Source of the DNA: Gemmiger formicilis
GTDB lineage: Bacteria > Bacillota > Clostridia > Oscillospirales > Ruminococcaceae
Assembly: GCF_016900095.1 (NCBI RefSeq)
Contig: NZ_JACJJP010000013.1
Span: 1-64,000 of the forward strand
Length of the DNA: 64,000 bases
Reading direction: 5' to 3'
This document shows, one piece after another, positions 1 through 8,156 of this stretch; within the stretch, counting starts at the first letter, position 1; every line of letters starts with the position of its first letter. Below the pieces are notes generated by a model. It was not told the DNA's origin. It saw only the letters and a program-made list of their open reading frames with translations, and made no database searches. Both the position numbers and the translations under genes were made by a program.

Positions 1-132
1 GGCTCCGCTTACGCTTCGCCAGTCCTGTTAAGGTCCCCACTACACGAGGGTCTTTTTATTCATGTCTACTAATTCTGGGGCAGTTCAGCACGAGACCCTG
101 CAGGCTGTTTGTTATTTTATGTGGCACATGGT
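1..132. other. Non-coding window edge, nothing recognised
   Basis: This stretch lies downstream of the leftmost minus-strand gene. I see no convincing coding frame on either strand. A 7-bp inverted repeat, AGGGTCT near 46 and AGACCCT near 94, has a long loop and is too weak to call a terminator. The sequence could be the remnant of something cut by the window edge, but nothing in it supports a specific identity. Confidence 0.4.
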
Positions 133-516
133 TCATTCGTGGATTTCCAGCGGAAGACCGTCCGGGTCAAAAAAGAAGGTCATTTTTTTGTTGGTATAGG
201 CATCCAGGCGCACCGGCTCGCAAGGAATTCCCATCTGTTCCAGTTCCCGCACCGTATCGTCTACATTGTCCACCTGAAAAGCCAGATGGCGCAGGCCGCA
301 GGCTTCCGGGCGGTTCACCCGTCTGGGCGGATTCTTTTCCGCAAAAATCTCCAGTTCCGTCTGCTCGTTCACCCGCAAATCCAGTTTCCAGTCTTGCCGG
401 TCGGCCCGGTAGTTTTCCCGGATGACGGGAAAACCCAGCTTGTCCACATAGAATTTTTTGGCGACTTGTATGTCCGAAACAATAATAGCGATATGATGAA
501 TGGATTGAAGGTTCAT
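133..516 (-). CDS. VOC superfamily (glyoxalase-like) protein, YaeR/GloA2-type
   Basis: A 127-residue single-domain protein of the vicinal oxygen chelate fold. The opening HHIAIIVSD, the central RHLAFQVDN and the closing FFFDPDGLPLEIHE are the usual paired beta-alpha-beta-beta-beta signatures, and the His and Glu residues in them are the usual metal ligands. Length matches the small lactoylglutathione-lyase-like family. The start is taken at the ATG ending at 516 because a TAAGGAGG ribosome site sits just upstream; a longer frame running further upstream lacks this. The gene follows the amidohydrolase at 584-1501 with a 67-bp gap, so the two are probably co-transcribed. The substrate cannot be read from the sequence; an isomerase, dioxygenase or glyoxalase role is possible. 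Confidence 0.85.
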   Translation of the reverse strand: MNLQSIHHIAIIVSDIQVAKKFYVDKLGFPVIRENYRADRQDWKLDLRVNEQTELEIFAEKNPPRRVNRPEACGLRHLAFQVDNVDDTVRELEQMGIPCEPVRLDAYTNKKMTFFFDPDGLPLEIHE

Positions 517-583
517 GCCGTTCCTCCTTAAATGATGCGGACGCTGCGGCTCAGCGCTCCGCAATTTTCCTCCGTCCGATGGT

Positions 584-1501
584 TCAGGCATCAAAATACA
601 CACGCTTGGCGTTGTTGTAGTAGACATCCTCCAATTCCGCCTGGGTGAAGGCATCTCCCTTCATCAGGTAATCGGTCAGATGTTCATAGCTGTCCTGCGT
701 GGCCGCAAAAGGCGCGTCGGTGCCCCACAGCAGGCGGTCCGCCCCCACAATGGATTTTGCCAACTTGAGGGTCTCGTGCACCGCCGGATAGGGGTAGGTG
801 CCCGGCGCCACGATCTTGGGCAAAGCCGCCAGGTCAAACCAGACGTTGGGCTTTTTCAGCAGTTCCAGACTCAGGTTCAGTTCCTTTTTCCGGCCGGGCA
901 TGGGTGCCAGCAGGTGGCAGACCACCAGCTTCATCCGGGGATGGTCCTCGGCGATGCGGGCCAGGCTCCAGGGCTGATGGCTGGGCATGGTCAGATCGCC
1001 CACGTCCAATGCCACCGTGGCATTATGGACTTCGATGATATCAAACAGCGGGCGCATCTGCGGGCCGGCCAGGTCGAAGGGGTCGTGGCAGCCCATCAGG
1101 CCACCGCCACTGCTGACCTCGAACTTGGCGGCGCGGAAGCCCTGCTTCTCAAAGAAATATTCCATGGTCTGCACAGCGTCGGTCATGAAGGGGTCCACCG
1201 TGCAGGTGGGACAGAACCGGTCTGGGTAGCGCCGGATCAGCTCGCTGTGGTAGCGGTTTTGGAAGCCGTACATGCTCCCCTGCATGAGCACCGCCCGCTC
1301 CACCTCGTTCCGGTCCATCAGGGCCAGCGCCTTCTCGGCCGTAAAGTTGATCTCGCCGTAGTCGCCGTTTTGGGGGAAGAGCTCGAACACTTCCCCGTTG
1401 CCCCAGGCGGCCTTGCCGCCGCCGATGGCGCGCAGTTCGCCCCGCCGGCAATATCCGGCCACGATCTGTGCCACATGCAGGTGTGCGTCAATCTTTTTTA
1501 T
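584..1501 (-). CDS. Amidohydrolase-2 family metal hydrolase with an apparent ATA start codon
   Basis: A TIM-barrel amidohydrolase (PF04909-like) of about 305 residues. The first conventional start, GTG at 1474, would delete the N-terminal metal-binding HxH motif. The same frame continues upstream as KKIDAHLHV, matching the MKIIDAHVHL start of the paralogue at 27177. The codon in the initiator position is ATA (1499-1501), preceded by GAGG at an 8-nt spacing. There is no ATG, GTG or TTG between it and the upstream stop near 1547. Later motifs are FEVSSG, VVCHLLAP, PNVWFDLA and the Asp-bearing WGTDAPF. It may hydrolyse a lactone or cyclic amide, which is inference. Either ATA really initiates here or the base is a sequencing or mutational change from ATG. 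Confidence 0.8.
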   Translation of the reverse strand: MKKIDAHLHVAQIVAGYCRRGELRAIGGGKAAWGNGEVFELFPQNGDYGEINFTAEKALALMDRNEVERAVLMQGSMYGFQNRYHSELIRRYPDRFCPTCTVDPFMTDAVQTMEYFFEKQGFRAAKFEVSSGGGLMGCHDPFDLAGPQMRPLFDIIEVHNATVALDVGDLTMPSHQPWSLARIAEDHPRMKLVVCHLLAPMPGRKKELNLSLELLKKPNVWFDLAALPKIVAPGTYPYPAVHETLKLAKSIVGADRLLWGTDAPFAATQDSYEHLTDYLMKGDAFTQAELEDVYYNNAKRVYFDA

Positions 1502-1640
1502 GGAATATACCTCACTGAAATTGGTGTTACTATATTTCTTATGGTACTACAGATTGGCGTATTTTTCCATAGGCGCACTTTGCCGTTGCAATTTAGCCCC
1601 CGATATGTTATAATTTTTTCAACGTTAATATGTAGAAAAA
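1502..1640. other. AT-rich gap between amidohydrolase and truncated PBP gene
   Basis: This 139-bp stretch is much richer in A and T than its neighbours. It must hold the promoter and ribosome site of the amidohydrolase on the minus strand (GAGG near 1510-1513). A TATAAC-like -10 lies near 1606-1611 on the minus strand, but I see no convincing -35. It also marks the point where the upstream penicillin-binding protein frame breaks off. Confidence 0.4.
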
Positions 1641-2996
1641 TCATGGTCCAAAATACATCACCGGCCCCATCCGGTCGGCGGTATAATATTCGCTGCGCTT
1701 GATTTCGCCAGGCAGGTCGATGCCGGTGGCTTCCCGCAGACCGAAGGCAGCAAAGTAATCACAGAAGGCTTGCTTGCCCAGCCGGGCGCCCACCTGGATA
1801 AAACAGGGGTTGCAGGAAGCCGCCAGCCCCTGGGCCAGGGTTTCCAGCCCATGGATGTGCCCGTTGGCACAGCGGAACGTGGTTCCCGAAACATTGATTT
1901 TACCCGCACAGACAAACTGGGATTCCGGCGTGACGGCACCGGTATCCAGGGCAGCCGAACAGGTGATCAGTTTGAACACGCTGCCCGGTTCGTACAAGTC
2001 ACTGATGGCCTTGTTGCGCCATTGGGCTTGTTGGGCCACCTGCAGTGCCTGGCTGCGTTCCTCTCCCGAAAGGGCGTTGACCTGGGCCCGGACCTCCTCG
2101 TCCACGATGGTGCGCGGATCGTTGGGGTCGTAATCCGGTTTGGTGGTCATGGCCAAAATAGCTCCGGTCTGCACGTCCATCACAATTCCCACGCCCCGGG
2201 CGGCCACATGGTGTTCCGCCACCGCTGCAGAGAGTGCACCTTCCAGCATGTGCTGGATGTTGGCGTCAATGGTCAGGGTCAGGCTGCTGCCGGGGACTGC
2301 CTCGATGAGAGTGCTGTACTCTTCGGGCATATCGTATCCCCAGGCATTTTTGGCGGTCAGCACCCGGCCGTTTTCCCCGGTCAGGGCTTCGTTGTATTCC
2401 AGTTCCAGCCCCCACAGTCCGGCGTTGTCCACATCGGTAAAGCCCAGCAGGCACCCCATAGAATCTCCCTGGGGATACACCCGCCGGGTATCCTGCCGGA
2501 TCTGGATGCCCTCGGCGCCGTTCTCCTCGCACCAGCGGCGCACCGCATCCGCCGTTTCCCGATCCACCCGGCGTCGCAACAAACAGTCGTTGGAACTGCG
2601 CTGACTGAATTTTTCCAGGGTTTCCGCCTCATCAATCTCCAGAATCTCGCTCAATGCCTTGGCGGCCGGTTCCACCAGTTCGTCCGCCAGTTCCTGCGGC
2701 GCCGCCCGTATGGTCCAGCAGGTTTCACTGGCCGCCAGCAGAGTTCCATCCGCCGAGTAGATTTCCCCACGGGGGGCCGGCACCACCGTATCCCGCAATT
2801 GCTGGTCCGCGGCGCGGGCGGCATATCCCCCTGGGTCCAACAGTTGCAGCACAAACAGCCGCACCAGAAGTCCGCCAAAGCAAAGCACCGCCAGGCAACC
2901 CGCAAACGCCCAGACCCGCCGCCGGATATGGCGGTCAAGACCGGGGACCACGGGCCGCCAGGCGGTGCCTGACTGACCGTTTTTCTTTTGTTTCAT
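1641..2996 (-). pseudogene. C-terminally truncated class B penicillin-binding protein (FtsI/SpoVD-like)
   Basis: The frame encodes 451 residues, whereas class B transpeptidases usually exceed 550. The N terminus has a basic cytoplasmic tail, one membrane segment at about residues 28-50 and the PBP dimerisation region (APRGEIYSADG). The transpeptidase domain has the nucleophile motif SVFK with Ser339 and the SCN motif with Ser394. It then ends in MGPVMYFGP and a stop, so the third catalytic motif, KTG(T/S), is absent. The break coincides with the AT-rich gap before the amidohydrolase, consistent with a deletion or insertion that removed the 3' end. The product should lack transpeptidase activity if made. 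It is divergent from ogt. Confidence 0.8.
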
Positions 2997-3060
2997 GGCG
3001 CTGTCCTCCCCGTTTCTATCCTTTTAACAGGGGTATGCGACAGTGCACCGGGGTATGCCC

Positions 3061-3089
3061 TTGTCAAACCGGCACAAAACCTGTATGAT
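3061..3089 (+). promoter_or_regulatory. Sigma-A promoter for ogt
   Basis: TTGTCA at 3061-3066 and TATGAT at 3084-3089 are separated by 17 bp. The transcript would start about 35-40 bp before the ogt ATG at 3133. Confidence 0.7.
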
Positions 3090-3132
3090 GAGCACAAAAA
3101 CAGGGTTCGGACCGGGAAGGAGCCGCAGTATT

Positions 3133-3609
3133 ATGGAAAACGGATACACGCACATGGTATACCACACCACGCCGGTGGGGCTTTTGCGCCTTTGTGCCGA
3201 CGATGGCGGTGTGTGCGGGATTTATTATGTCCGGGATGCAGGTAAAGCCCCCGCCGGGTCCGACAGCGATCTTCTGCGCAAGGCAGCGCAGGAGCTGGAC
3301 GAATACTTTGCCGGACAGCGGCGCACCTTCGATCTGCCTTTATCCATGCACGGCACCCCGTTCCAGCAGCGGGTGTGGAGGGCACTGCTGCAGATTCCCT
3401 ACGGACAAACCCGCAGCTACGGCCAGGTGGCCGCCATGACGGGCAACGCCAAGGCATCCCGGGCCGTGGGCATGGCCAACCACCGCAATCCGATCAGCAT
3501 TGTGGTGCCTTGCCACCGGGTGATCAACGCTGACGGCGGGCTGGGCGGTTACGGCGGTGGGCTGGAAGCCAAAGAATTTTTACTGCATCTGGAAGGGCAT
3601 GCCTTTTGA
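3133..3609 (+). CDS. ogt: Methylated-DNA--protein-cysteine methyltransferase
   Basis: A 158-residue suicide repair enzyme that transfers the methyl group from O6-methylguanine in DNA to its own cysteine. The active-site motif VVPCHRVI is present. The helix-turn-helix preceding it (TPFQQRVWRALLQIPYGQT) and the GNAKASRAVGMANHRNP loop match the family. The start at 3133 follows AAGGAG at good spacing and a clear promoter; longer in-frame starts upstream have no ribosome site. The gene ends 18 bp before the convergent PatB-like gene. It stands alone, with no Ada-type regulator domain. Confidence 0.95.
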   Translation: MENGYTHMVYHTTPVGLLRLCADDGGVCGIYYVRDAGKAPAGSDSDLLRKAAQELDEYFAGQRRTFDLPLSMHGTPFQQRVWRALLQIPYGQTRSYGQVAAMTGNAKASRAVGMANHRNPISIVVPCHRVINADGGLGGYGGGLEAKEFLLHLEGHAF

Positions 3610-3627
3610 ACGGGGATGCCCTTTTTC

Positions 3628-4833
3628 TTATGCGTTGAACACGTACTGATCCAGACGGGCAAAGGCTTCCTGCACACGATCCAGCGGAAGCGCCAGGTTC
3701 ATGCGGATGGAGCAGGGACCGTGGAACGGGCGGCCGTCCTGCCAGGCAACGCCCACATCCCAGCCGGCACGCATGACGTCCTCCACGGTGCAGTTATGGG
3801 CCTTGCACCATTCACTGCAATCCAGGAACAGCATGTAGGTTCCTTCCGGATGAGCCAGGGTAACACCGGGATAGTGGGCGGCAATATGCTCGCAGGCATA
3901 GCGGACGTTTTCGCTCAGGACCTGGCAGAGCTCATCCACCCACTGCATACCGTTTTCGCTGTAGGCTGCCACCAGGGCATGCATGGACAGCACGTTCATG
4001 GAATTGTAGTGAGATTTGCTGCCGGCCGCATCCACGCGGTCCCGCAGCCATTCATTATAAATAACGTGGTAGCTGCCCACCAGGCCGGCCAGATTGAAGG
4101 TCTTGCTGGGCGCATACAGGGCCACGGTACGCTGCCGGGCATCCTCGCTGATGGACTGGGTGGGGATATGCTTGTGGCCGTCCAGCAGAATATCCGACCA
4201 GATCTCATCCGAAATCACGTAGCAGTCGTTGCGGCGATAGATCTCCATGGCCTGGGTCAGTTCTTCCCGGGTCCACACCCGGCCGCAGGGATTGTGGGGG
4301 CTGCACAGAATGGCGGCATGGATGTGGTTCTGCTTCAGCTTTTCTTCCATATCCGCAAAATCCATGCGCCAGACACCGTTCTCATCCAGGTGCAGCGGGC
4401 TGTGTACAATGCGGTAGCCGGCGTTTTCCAGGCTATGGGTAAAGCCGATATAGGTGGGACTGTGCACCAGAACCGCATCGCCGGGTGCCGCCATCACAGC
4501 CAGGGCGGAAATCACCCCGCCCAGAACACCGTTTTCATAGCCGATGGCCTCCTGCGGGATGTCCTGCACACCGTTGCGCTGTCTGTGCCAGTTGCGGATG
4601 GCTTCGTAGTAGGCCGGCGTGGGGCTGAAATACCCGAACGCCGGATGCTGGGCGCGGCGGCAGATGGCCTGGGGAATGTCCGGCAGGGTGGGGAAATTCA
4701 TATCCGCCACCCACATGGGAATCACGTCAAAGCCCTGCCGCGGGGCCGCCGGTGCCCAGCCGTGGCCCACACCGTCCACAGCAATGGCGTCCATGCCGTG
4801 GCGCTCCAGATGAGAGGTAAAATCGTAATGCAT
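3628..4833 (-). CDS. patB: PatB/MalY-family PLP-dependent C-S lyase or aminotransferase
   Basis: A 401-residue fold-type I PLP enzyme. The PLP lysine lies in APSKTFNLAGL at about residue 244. The N-terminal PMWVADMNFPTLP block and the SPHNPCGRVW loop are typical of the MalY/PatB subgroup, which cleaves cystathionine or cysteine conjugates and can act as a transcription modulator in some bacteria. The start at 4833 has AAGGAG upstream; a longer frame to 4908 lacks it. The gene is divergent from a YheO-type regulator across 241 bp, which suggests that regulator controls it. The exact substrate (cystathionine, cysteine or an amino acid) cannot be decided here. Confidence 0.88.
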   Translation of the reverse strand: MHYDFTSHLERHGMDAIAVDGVGHGWAPAAPRQGFDVIPMWVADMNFPTLPDIPQAICRRAQHPAFGYFSPTPAYYEAIRNWHRQRNGVQDIPQEAIGYENGVLGGVISALAVMAAPGDAVLVHSPTYIGFTHSLENAGYRIVHSPLHLDENGVWRMDFADMEEKLKQNHIHAAILCSPHNPCGRVWTREELTQAMEIYRRNDCYVISDEIWSDILLDGHKHIPTQSISEDARQRTVALYAPSKTFNLAGLVGSYHVIYNEWLRDRVDAAGSKSHYNSMNVLSMHALVAAYSENGMQWVDELCQVLSENVRYACEHIAAHYPGVTLAHPEGTYMLFLDCSEWCKAHNCTVEDVMRAGWDVGVAWQDGRPFHGPCSIRMNLALPLDRVQEAFARLDQYVFNA

Positions 4834-5074
4834 ACTGCAATCTCCTTTCCGATAATAAAGCCTGCAAAGGCGGAATATTGTGACCAAAAAGCGCAATTTA
4901 CAGCCCATCGCTGCACCAAACAGAAATTTTTTCTACCCCGCTTTGTGCAACTTGCCGCTTGCGAAAACAGAAGAAGTTTGTTATTTTTTAATAAAGTGAT
5001 ATCGTTTTTATTTTTTTGTACAAAAGCGGTATTAACGCCAAAATAGCAAAATATAGATAAGGGAGCGTGGTCCC

Positions 5075-5716
5075 GTGCACGACAATGAAGCCTTGGCACT
5101 GTGTGAACAGCTCGCCCCTTTTTGGGCAGAAGTTTGCGGCTCCGGCACCGAAATTTGTGTGTATGATCTTTCCGACCCGGAACATTCTTTAATGACCGTT
5201 TGTCACCCGCGCCCCGGCCATCTGCCGGGCTCTCCCCTGCCCGAGGACCTGCGGAAACTGGTGGATGCCGGCTTTTCCGACGGCCAAAGTCGGCTGGTTG
5301 CGGTCCCATCGGAAAGTCCACTGGCGGATCTTCGCTGCCACGTCTGCCCCATCGGAGATGTGGCACATCCCTGCGGACTTTTGTGCGTGACCAAAGATTT
5401 AACCGCTGCCCGGGAACTGAATAATGCCATGCAAACCGTTTTGGAACGGTTTGCGCTGGAGCAGTCCCGGAAGGAAGAAGCAACGGACAACGAGCCCACC
5501 CTGGCCGCCATGATGCGCCAGCGCATTGCTGCTGTGGTGGCGGAATCCGGAATACCGCCCGCTCGCATGTCGGTGCAGGAAAAGGTGGATGTGGTCCATC
5601 GCCTGAGCGAAACCGGCGTCATGAACATAAAGGGTGCCGTGGGGGAGATTGCCGCACAGCTGTGTGTGTCGGTTCCCACCGTATACCGGTATCTGAACAA
5701 ACACACACCCTCCTGA
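5075..5716 (+). CDS. YheO/DauR-like transcriptional regulator (PAS-like plus HTH)
   Basis: A 213-residue protein with an N-terminal sensory domain (about 1-110, with GTEICVYDL and the HPCGLLCVTKDL block) and a C-terminal helix-turn-helix (about 155-210, ending AAQLCVSVPTVYRYLNK). This is the arrangement of the YheO/DauR family, which in known cases senses amino acids or related small molecules. The start is the GTG at 5075, preceded by AAGGGAG. It is transcribed away from the PatB-like gene and followed by a strong terminator, so it is monocistronic. Control of the divergent lyase is inference from position. Confidence 0.8.
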   Translation: MHDNEALALCEQLAPFWAEVCGSGTEICVYDLSDPEHSLMTVCHPRPGHLPGSPLPEDLRKLVDAGFSDGQSRLVAVPSESPLADLRCHVCPIGDVAHPCGLLCVTKDLTAARELNNAMQTVLERFALEQSRKEEATDNEPTLAAMMRQRIAAVVAESGIPPARMSVQEKVDVVHRLSETGVMNIKGAVGEIAAQLCVSVPTVYRYLNKHTPS

Positions 5717-5739
5717 ATGTGAAAGATTTCCTGTGGATG

Positions 5740-5774
5740 CGGCCTTCCCCTTTTGGGAAGGCCGTACTTTTATT
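5740..5774 (+). terminator. Rho-independent terminator of the YheO-like gene
   Basis: A perfect 10-bp stem, CGGCCTTCCC at 5740-5749 with GGGAAGGCCG at 5755-5764, has a 5-nt loop and is followed by a T-rich tract. Confidence 0.85.
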
Positions 5775-5926
5775 ATAGCGCACCGGTCTTGGTTTGGACA
5801 GCCCCTTTTTCTGCACAAAAAGAGGATTTTGTCTTTCTTGTGGTTCTGTTTTTCTCCATCGGCAAAGACGAGCCGCACCTAAATTGCCCACTTTTAAGTG
5901 CAAGATTTATCCTTTTTGCATCGATA

Positions 5927-5955
5927 TTGACATTGTTCTCCCTGCCGGGTATAAT
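5927..5955 (+). promoter_or_regulatory. Consensus sigma-A promoter for the MATE exporter
   Basis: TTGACA at 5927-5932 and TATAAT at 5950-5955 with exactly 17 bp between them: a perfect match to both consensus hexamers. It should give high constitutive transcription unless a repressor acts. The MATE start codon lies 54 bp downstream. Confidence 0.9.
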
Positions 5956-6008
5956 ACACTTTACACGGCGTTTCGCCAAAATTTACATACGGGGAAGTGC
6001 GGCAAAAG

Positions 6009-7370
6009 ATGACAGACACGGCACAGGTCCGATCAGGTCAACCCATGTTCAGCGGCAGTGCATTGCGGCGGCTGATCTTTCCCATGCTGCTGGAACAGCT
6101 GCTGAGCGTGACCATGGGCATGGCCGATACACTGATGGTTTCGGGCGTCGGTGAGGCAGCTGTTTCCAGCGTAAGTCTTGTGGACAGCATCAACATTCTG
6201 ATCATTCAGATTTTGTCCGCCCTGGCCACCGGCGGCGCCGTGATCGGCAGCCAGTACATCGGCCGTCACGACGAGGAAAACGCCCGTCGCAGCGCCGCCC
6301 AGCTGTATATGGTCCTGGCCGTGTCCACCATTTCGGTGATGTTGGTCACCCTGGTGCTCTGCCGCCCCATTCTGCGGCTGGTGTTCGGTCAGATTGATGA
6401 CGACGTGATGAACTTTGCCCAGACCTATTTTATCATCAGCGCCATCTCTTATCCCTTCATCGGCGCCTACAACGCCGGTGCCGCTTTGTTCCGGGCCCAG
6501 GGCAACAGCCGCATCAGCATGCTGGCCAGCCTGGTTATGAACATCATCAACATTGCCGGCAACGCCCTGCTGATCTACGGGTTCGGGCTGGGCGTACTGG
6601 GCGCGGCGCTGGCCACCTTGGTGGGACGTATTTTTGCGGCGTGCTGGGTGTTCTGGCAACAACAGCAGTTTGAAAATCCGCTGCGTATTGAGCATCTGCG
6701 GGATATGCGCCCTGACCGGAGCATGATTCTTCGGATTCTGGGCATCGGGATCCCTTCCGGCCTGGAAAACGGAATGTTCCAGATTGGCAAACTGTGCGTG
6801 AGCAGCCTGACTTCCACCCTGGGCACTTCCGCCATTGCGGCCAATGCGGTGGCCAACTCCATCAGCAGTCTGACCAACATTCCCGGCAATACCATGAGCC
6901 TGGCCATGATCCCGGTGGTGGGCCAGTGCCTGGGTGCCGGCGAAAAGAAACAAGCCAAGCGCTACACCTGGCTGCTGCTGGGAATCGCTCTGGCGGGTCT
7001 GGCCGCCACCAACATTCTTTTGTTCATCGGTGCACCGCTGCTGTGCCGGATCTACAACCTGACCCCGGAAGCCACGGCCATGTGTGAACAGGTTCTGCAC
7101 TGGTTTGCCATGTTCAGCATCTTCTTCTGGGCCTGCAGCTTTACCCTGCCCAACGCCCTGCGCTCCGGCGGCGATACCAAATACACCATGTCGGTGAGTA
7201 TCTTCAGCATGTGGCTGTTCCGCGTGTTGCTGAGCTACTTCTTTGTGCTGCAGATGCACATGGGCCTGCTGGGTGTATGGTTGGGCATGTTCATCGACTG
7301 GATCTGCCGCAGCATCTTCTTTATGGTACGATTTGTGCGCGGCAAGTGGATGGACCACAAGGTCATTTGA
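6009..7370 (+). CDS. MATE-family multidrug/metabolite exporter
   Basis: A 453-residue, roughly 12-helix membrane protein of the MATE family, which exports organic cations or metabolites in exchange for Na+ or H+. The N-terminal helix with IFPMLLEQLLSVTMGMADT and the two-fold repeated domains are typical. The ATG at 6009 is preferred over the GTG at 5997 because GGGGAAG is 11 nt upstream of the former and abuts the latter. It has a perfect-consensus promoter and its own terminator. A second, distinct MATE gene lies at 37405-38808. Confidence 0.9.
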   Translation: MTDTAQVRSGQPMFSGSALRRLIFPMLLEQLLSVTMGMADTLMVSGVGEAAVSSVSLVDSINILIIQILSALATGGAVIGSQYIGRHDEENARRSAAQLYMVLAVSTISVMLVTLVLCRPILRLVFGQIDDDVMNFAQTYFIISAISYPFIGAYNAGAALFRAQGNSRISMLASLVMNIINIAGNALLIYGFGLGVLGAALATLVGRIFAACWVFWQQQQFENPLRIEHLRDMRPDRSMILRILGIGIPSGLENGMFQIGKLCVSSLTSTLGTSAIAANAVANSISSLTNIPGNTMSLAMIPVVGQCLGAGEKKQAKRYTWLLLGIALAGLAATNILLFIGAPLLCRIYNLTPEATAMCEQVLHWFAMFSIFFWACSFTLPNALRSGGDTKYTMSVSIFSMWLFRVLLSYFFVLQMHMGLLGVWLGMFIDWICRSIFFMVRFVRGKWMDHKVI

Positions 7371-7391
7371 TTCCTTTTGAGCCAGATAGAT

Positions 7392-7432
7392 AACGGGCGG
7401 TGTGCCGTGGTACACCGCCCGTTCCTTTTTTG
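7392..7432 (+). terminator. Terminator of the first MATE gene
   Basis: A perfect 12-bp stem, AACGGGCGGTGT at 7392-7403 with ACACCGCCCGTT at 7412-7423, is followed by CCTTTTTT. Confidence 0.9.
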
Positions 7433-7453
7433 GCTTTTTCGTCAAGGCAAACA

Positions 7454-7490
7454 GAAAGACCCGCCCCAAAAGGGACGGGTCCTGTTTTTT
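7454..7490. terminator. Second hairpin, probable terminator of the HPr-like gene (minus) and backup for plus
   Basis: The arms GACCCGCCCC (7458-7467) and GGGACGGGTC (7472-7481) enclose AAAA. Read on the minus strand the one imperfect position is a G-U pair and CTTTCTG follows; on the plus strand it is a C-A mismatch but a run of six T follows. It sits between two convergent genes. A weaker GCCCC/GGGGC hairpin follows at about 7492-7506. Confidence 0.65.
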
Positions 7491-7524
7491 AGCCCCGCAA
7501 AGGGGCGGTTTCCTTTTTTTCAGA

Positions 7525-7746
7525 TTACTGCTTCACGGCGCGAACCACACGATCCAGCTCCTGCTCATCGTCGCAGACGATCTTGACAGGGCGGCTGTAG
7601 TCCAGGCTCATCATGCCGAGGATGCTCTTCGCATCGGCGATGCTGCCCTTCATGTCATGCACGCCAACCTCGTTATAGCATTTGGCAGCGGCAGACACGA
7701 TCCCCTGAACTTCGGTGAAGTTGGAAACCTTGACTTGTCTTACCAT
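7525..7746 (-). CDS. HPr-like protein lacking the catalytic histidine
   Basis: A 73-residue protein aligning with HPr along its length. The serine-phosphorylation region KSILGMMSL (Ser41, equivalent to Ser46 of Bacillus HPr) is well kept. The position of the GLHARPA loop that carries the PTS-phosphorylated His15 reads NFTEVQGIVSAAAKC instead. It therefore cannot act as a phosphocarrier, but could still be modified by HPr kinase and act as a regulatory partner, as Crh does in Bacillus. The start at 7746 follows GGAGG; the longer frame to 7836 is unlikely. An extended -10 promoter lies 95 bp upstream. The Crh-like role is inference. Confidence 0.8.
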   Translation of the reverse strand: MVRQVKVSNFTEVQGIVSAAAKCYNEVGVHDMKGSIADAKSILGMMSLDYSRPVKIVCDDEQELDRVVRAVKQ

Positions 7747-8156
7747 ATTGAAGACCTCCATACATATCCCCGCGCGCCGGCCTATTCCGGCGCGGGCAAG
7801 GCGGTGGGAGCCGAGCTCCTTACCTTTGCCTTGCATGGGTATTATAGCATGATTATCGGCCGGGATTCCAAAATGCAGACAGGGCGCCCCGGTTTTCTAC
7901 ATGATGCACAAAAGGGCTAATTCTTCATTTTCGGTTTTGTCGGCTCCTACAATTTTTGGTGAACACCCAGAAAGATATATCACATATTTTTATGTTTTTG
8001 TATGTATATTTTTATTTTTTAGTATTTATTTTACTGTATTTGGGCCATTTTTTCCATATTTCGCATAGTTTCTGCTTGTACTGTACGTCTCATAAGCACA
8101 ACATTACTCCATAATGAAACGTTTTTTCGGTTTTGGCCTGTTTTTCGCCGATTTTT
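7747..8156. other. 410-bp gap: HPr-like leader plus very AT-rich tract
   Basis: The first ~130 bp carry the minus-strand promoter and leader of the HPr-like gene. From about 7920 to 8156 the plus strand is strikingly rich in T, with runs such as TTTTTATTTTTTAG. No gene with a ribosome site is visible. It lies downstream of tex and must contain the end of that transcript, but I do not see a clean terminator hairpin. Confidence 0.5.
7841..7871 (-). promoter_or_regulatory. Extended -10 promoter of the HPr-like gene
   Basis: On the minus strand TTGGAA (7866-7871) and TGC-TATAAT (-10 at 7841-7846) are 19 bp apart. The long spacer is compensated by the extended -10 TGn motif. Confidence 0.6.

Noticed and set aside
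44-102. Inverted repeat AGGGTCT/AGACCCT at the left edge
   Set aside because: Seven base pairs over a loop of about 40 nt is too weak for a terminator or mobile-element end.
680-1702. Long plus-strand frame opposite the amidohydrolase
   Set aside because: It is a shadow of the minus-strand gene; it lacks recognisable motifs and a ribosome site. The same holds for other very long opposite-strand frames, such as 8133-12803 and 41258-44350, which come from high GC content.
7901-8068. Plus-strand 55-codon frame rich in Phe and Tyr
   Set aside because: It arises from the T-rich tract, has no ribosome site, and its composition mirrors the base bias.
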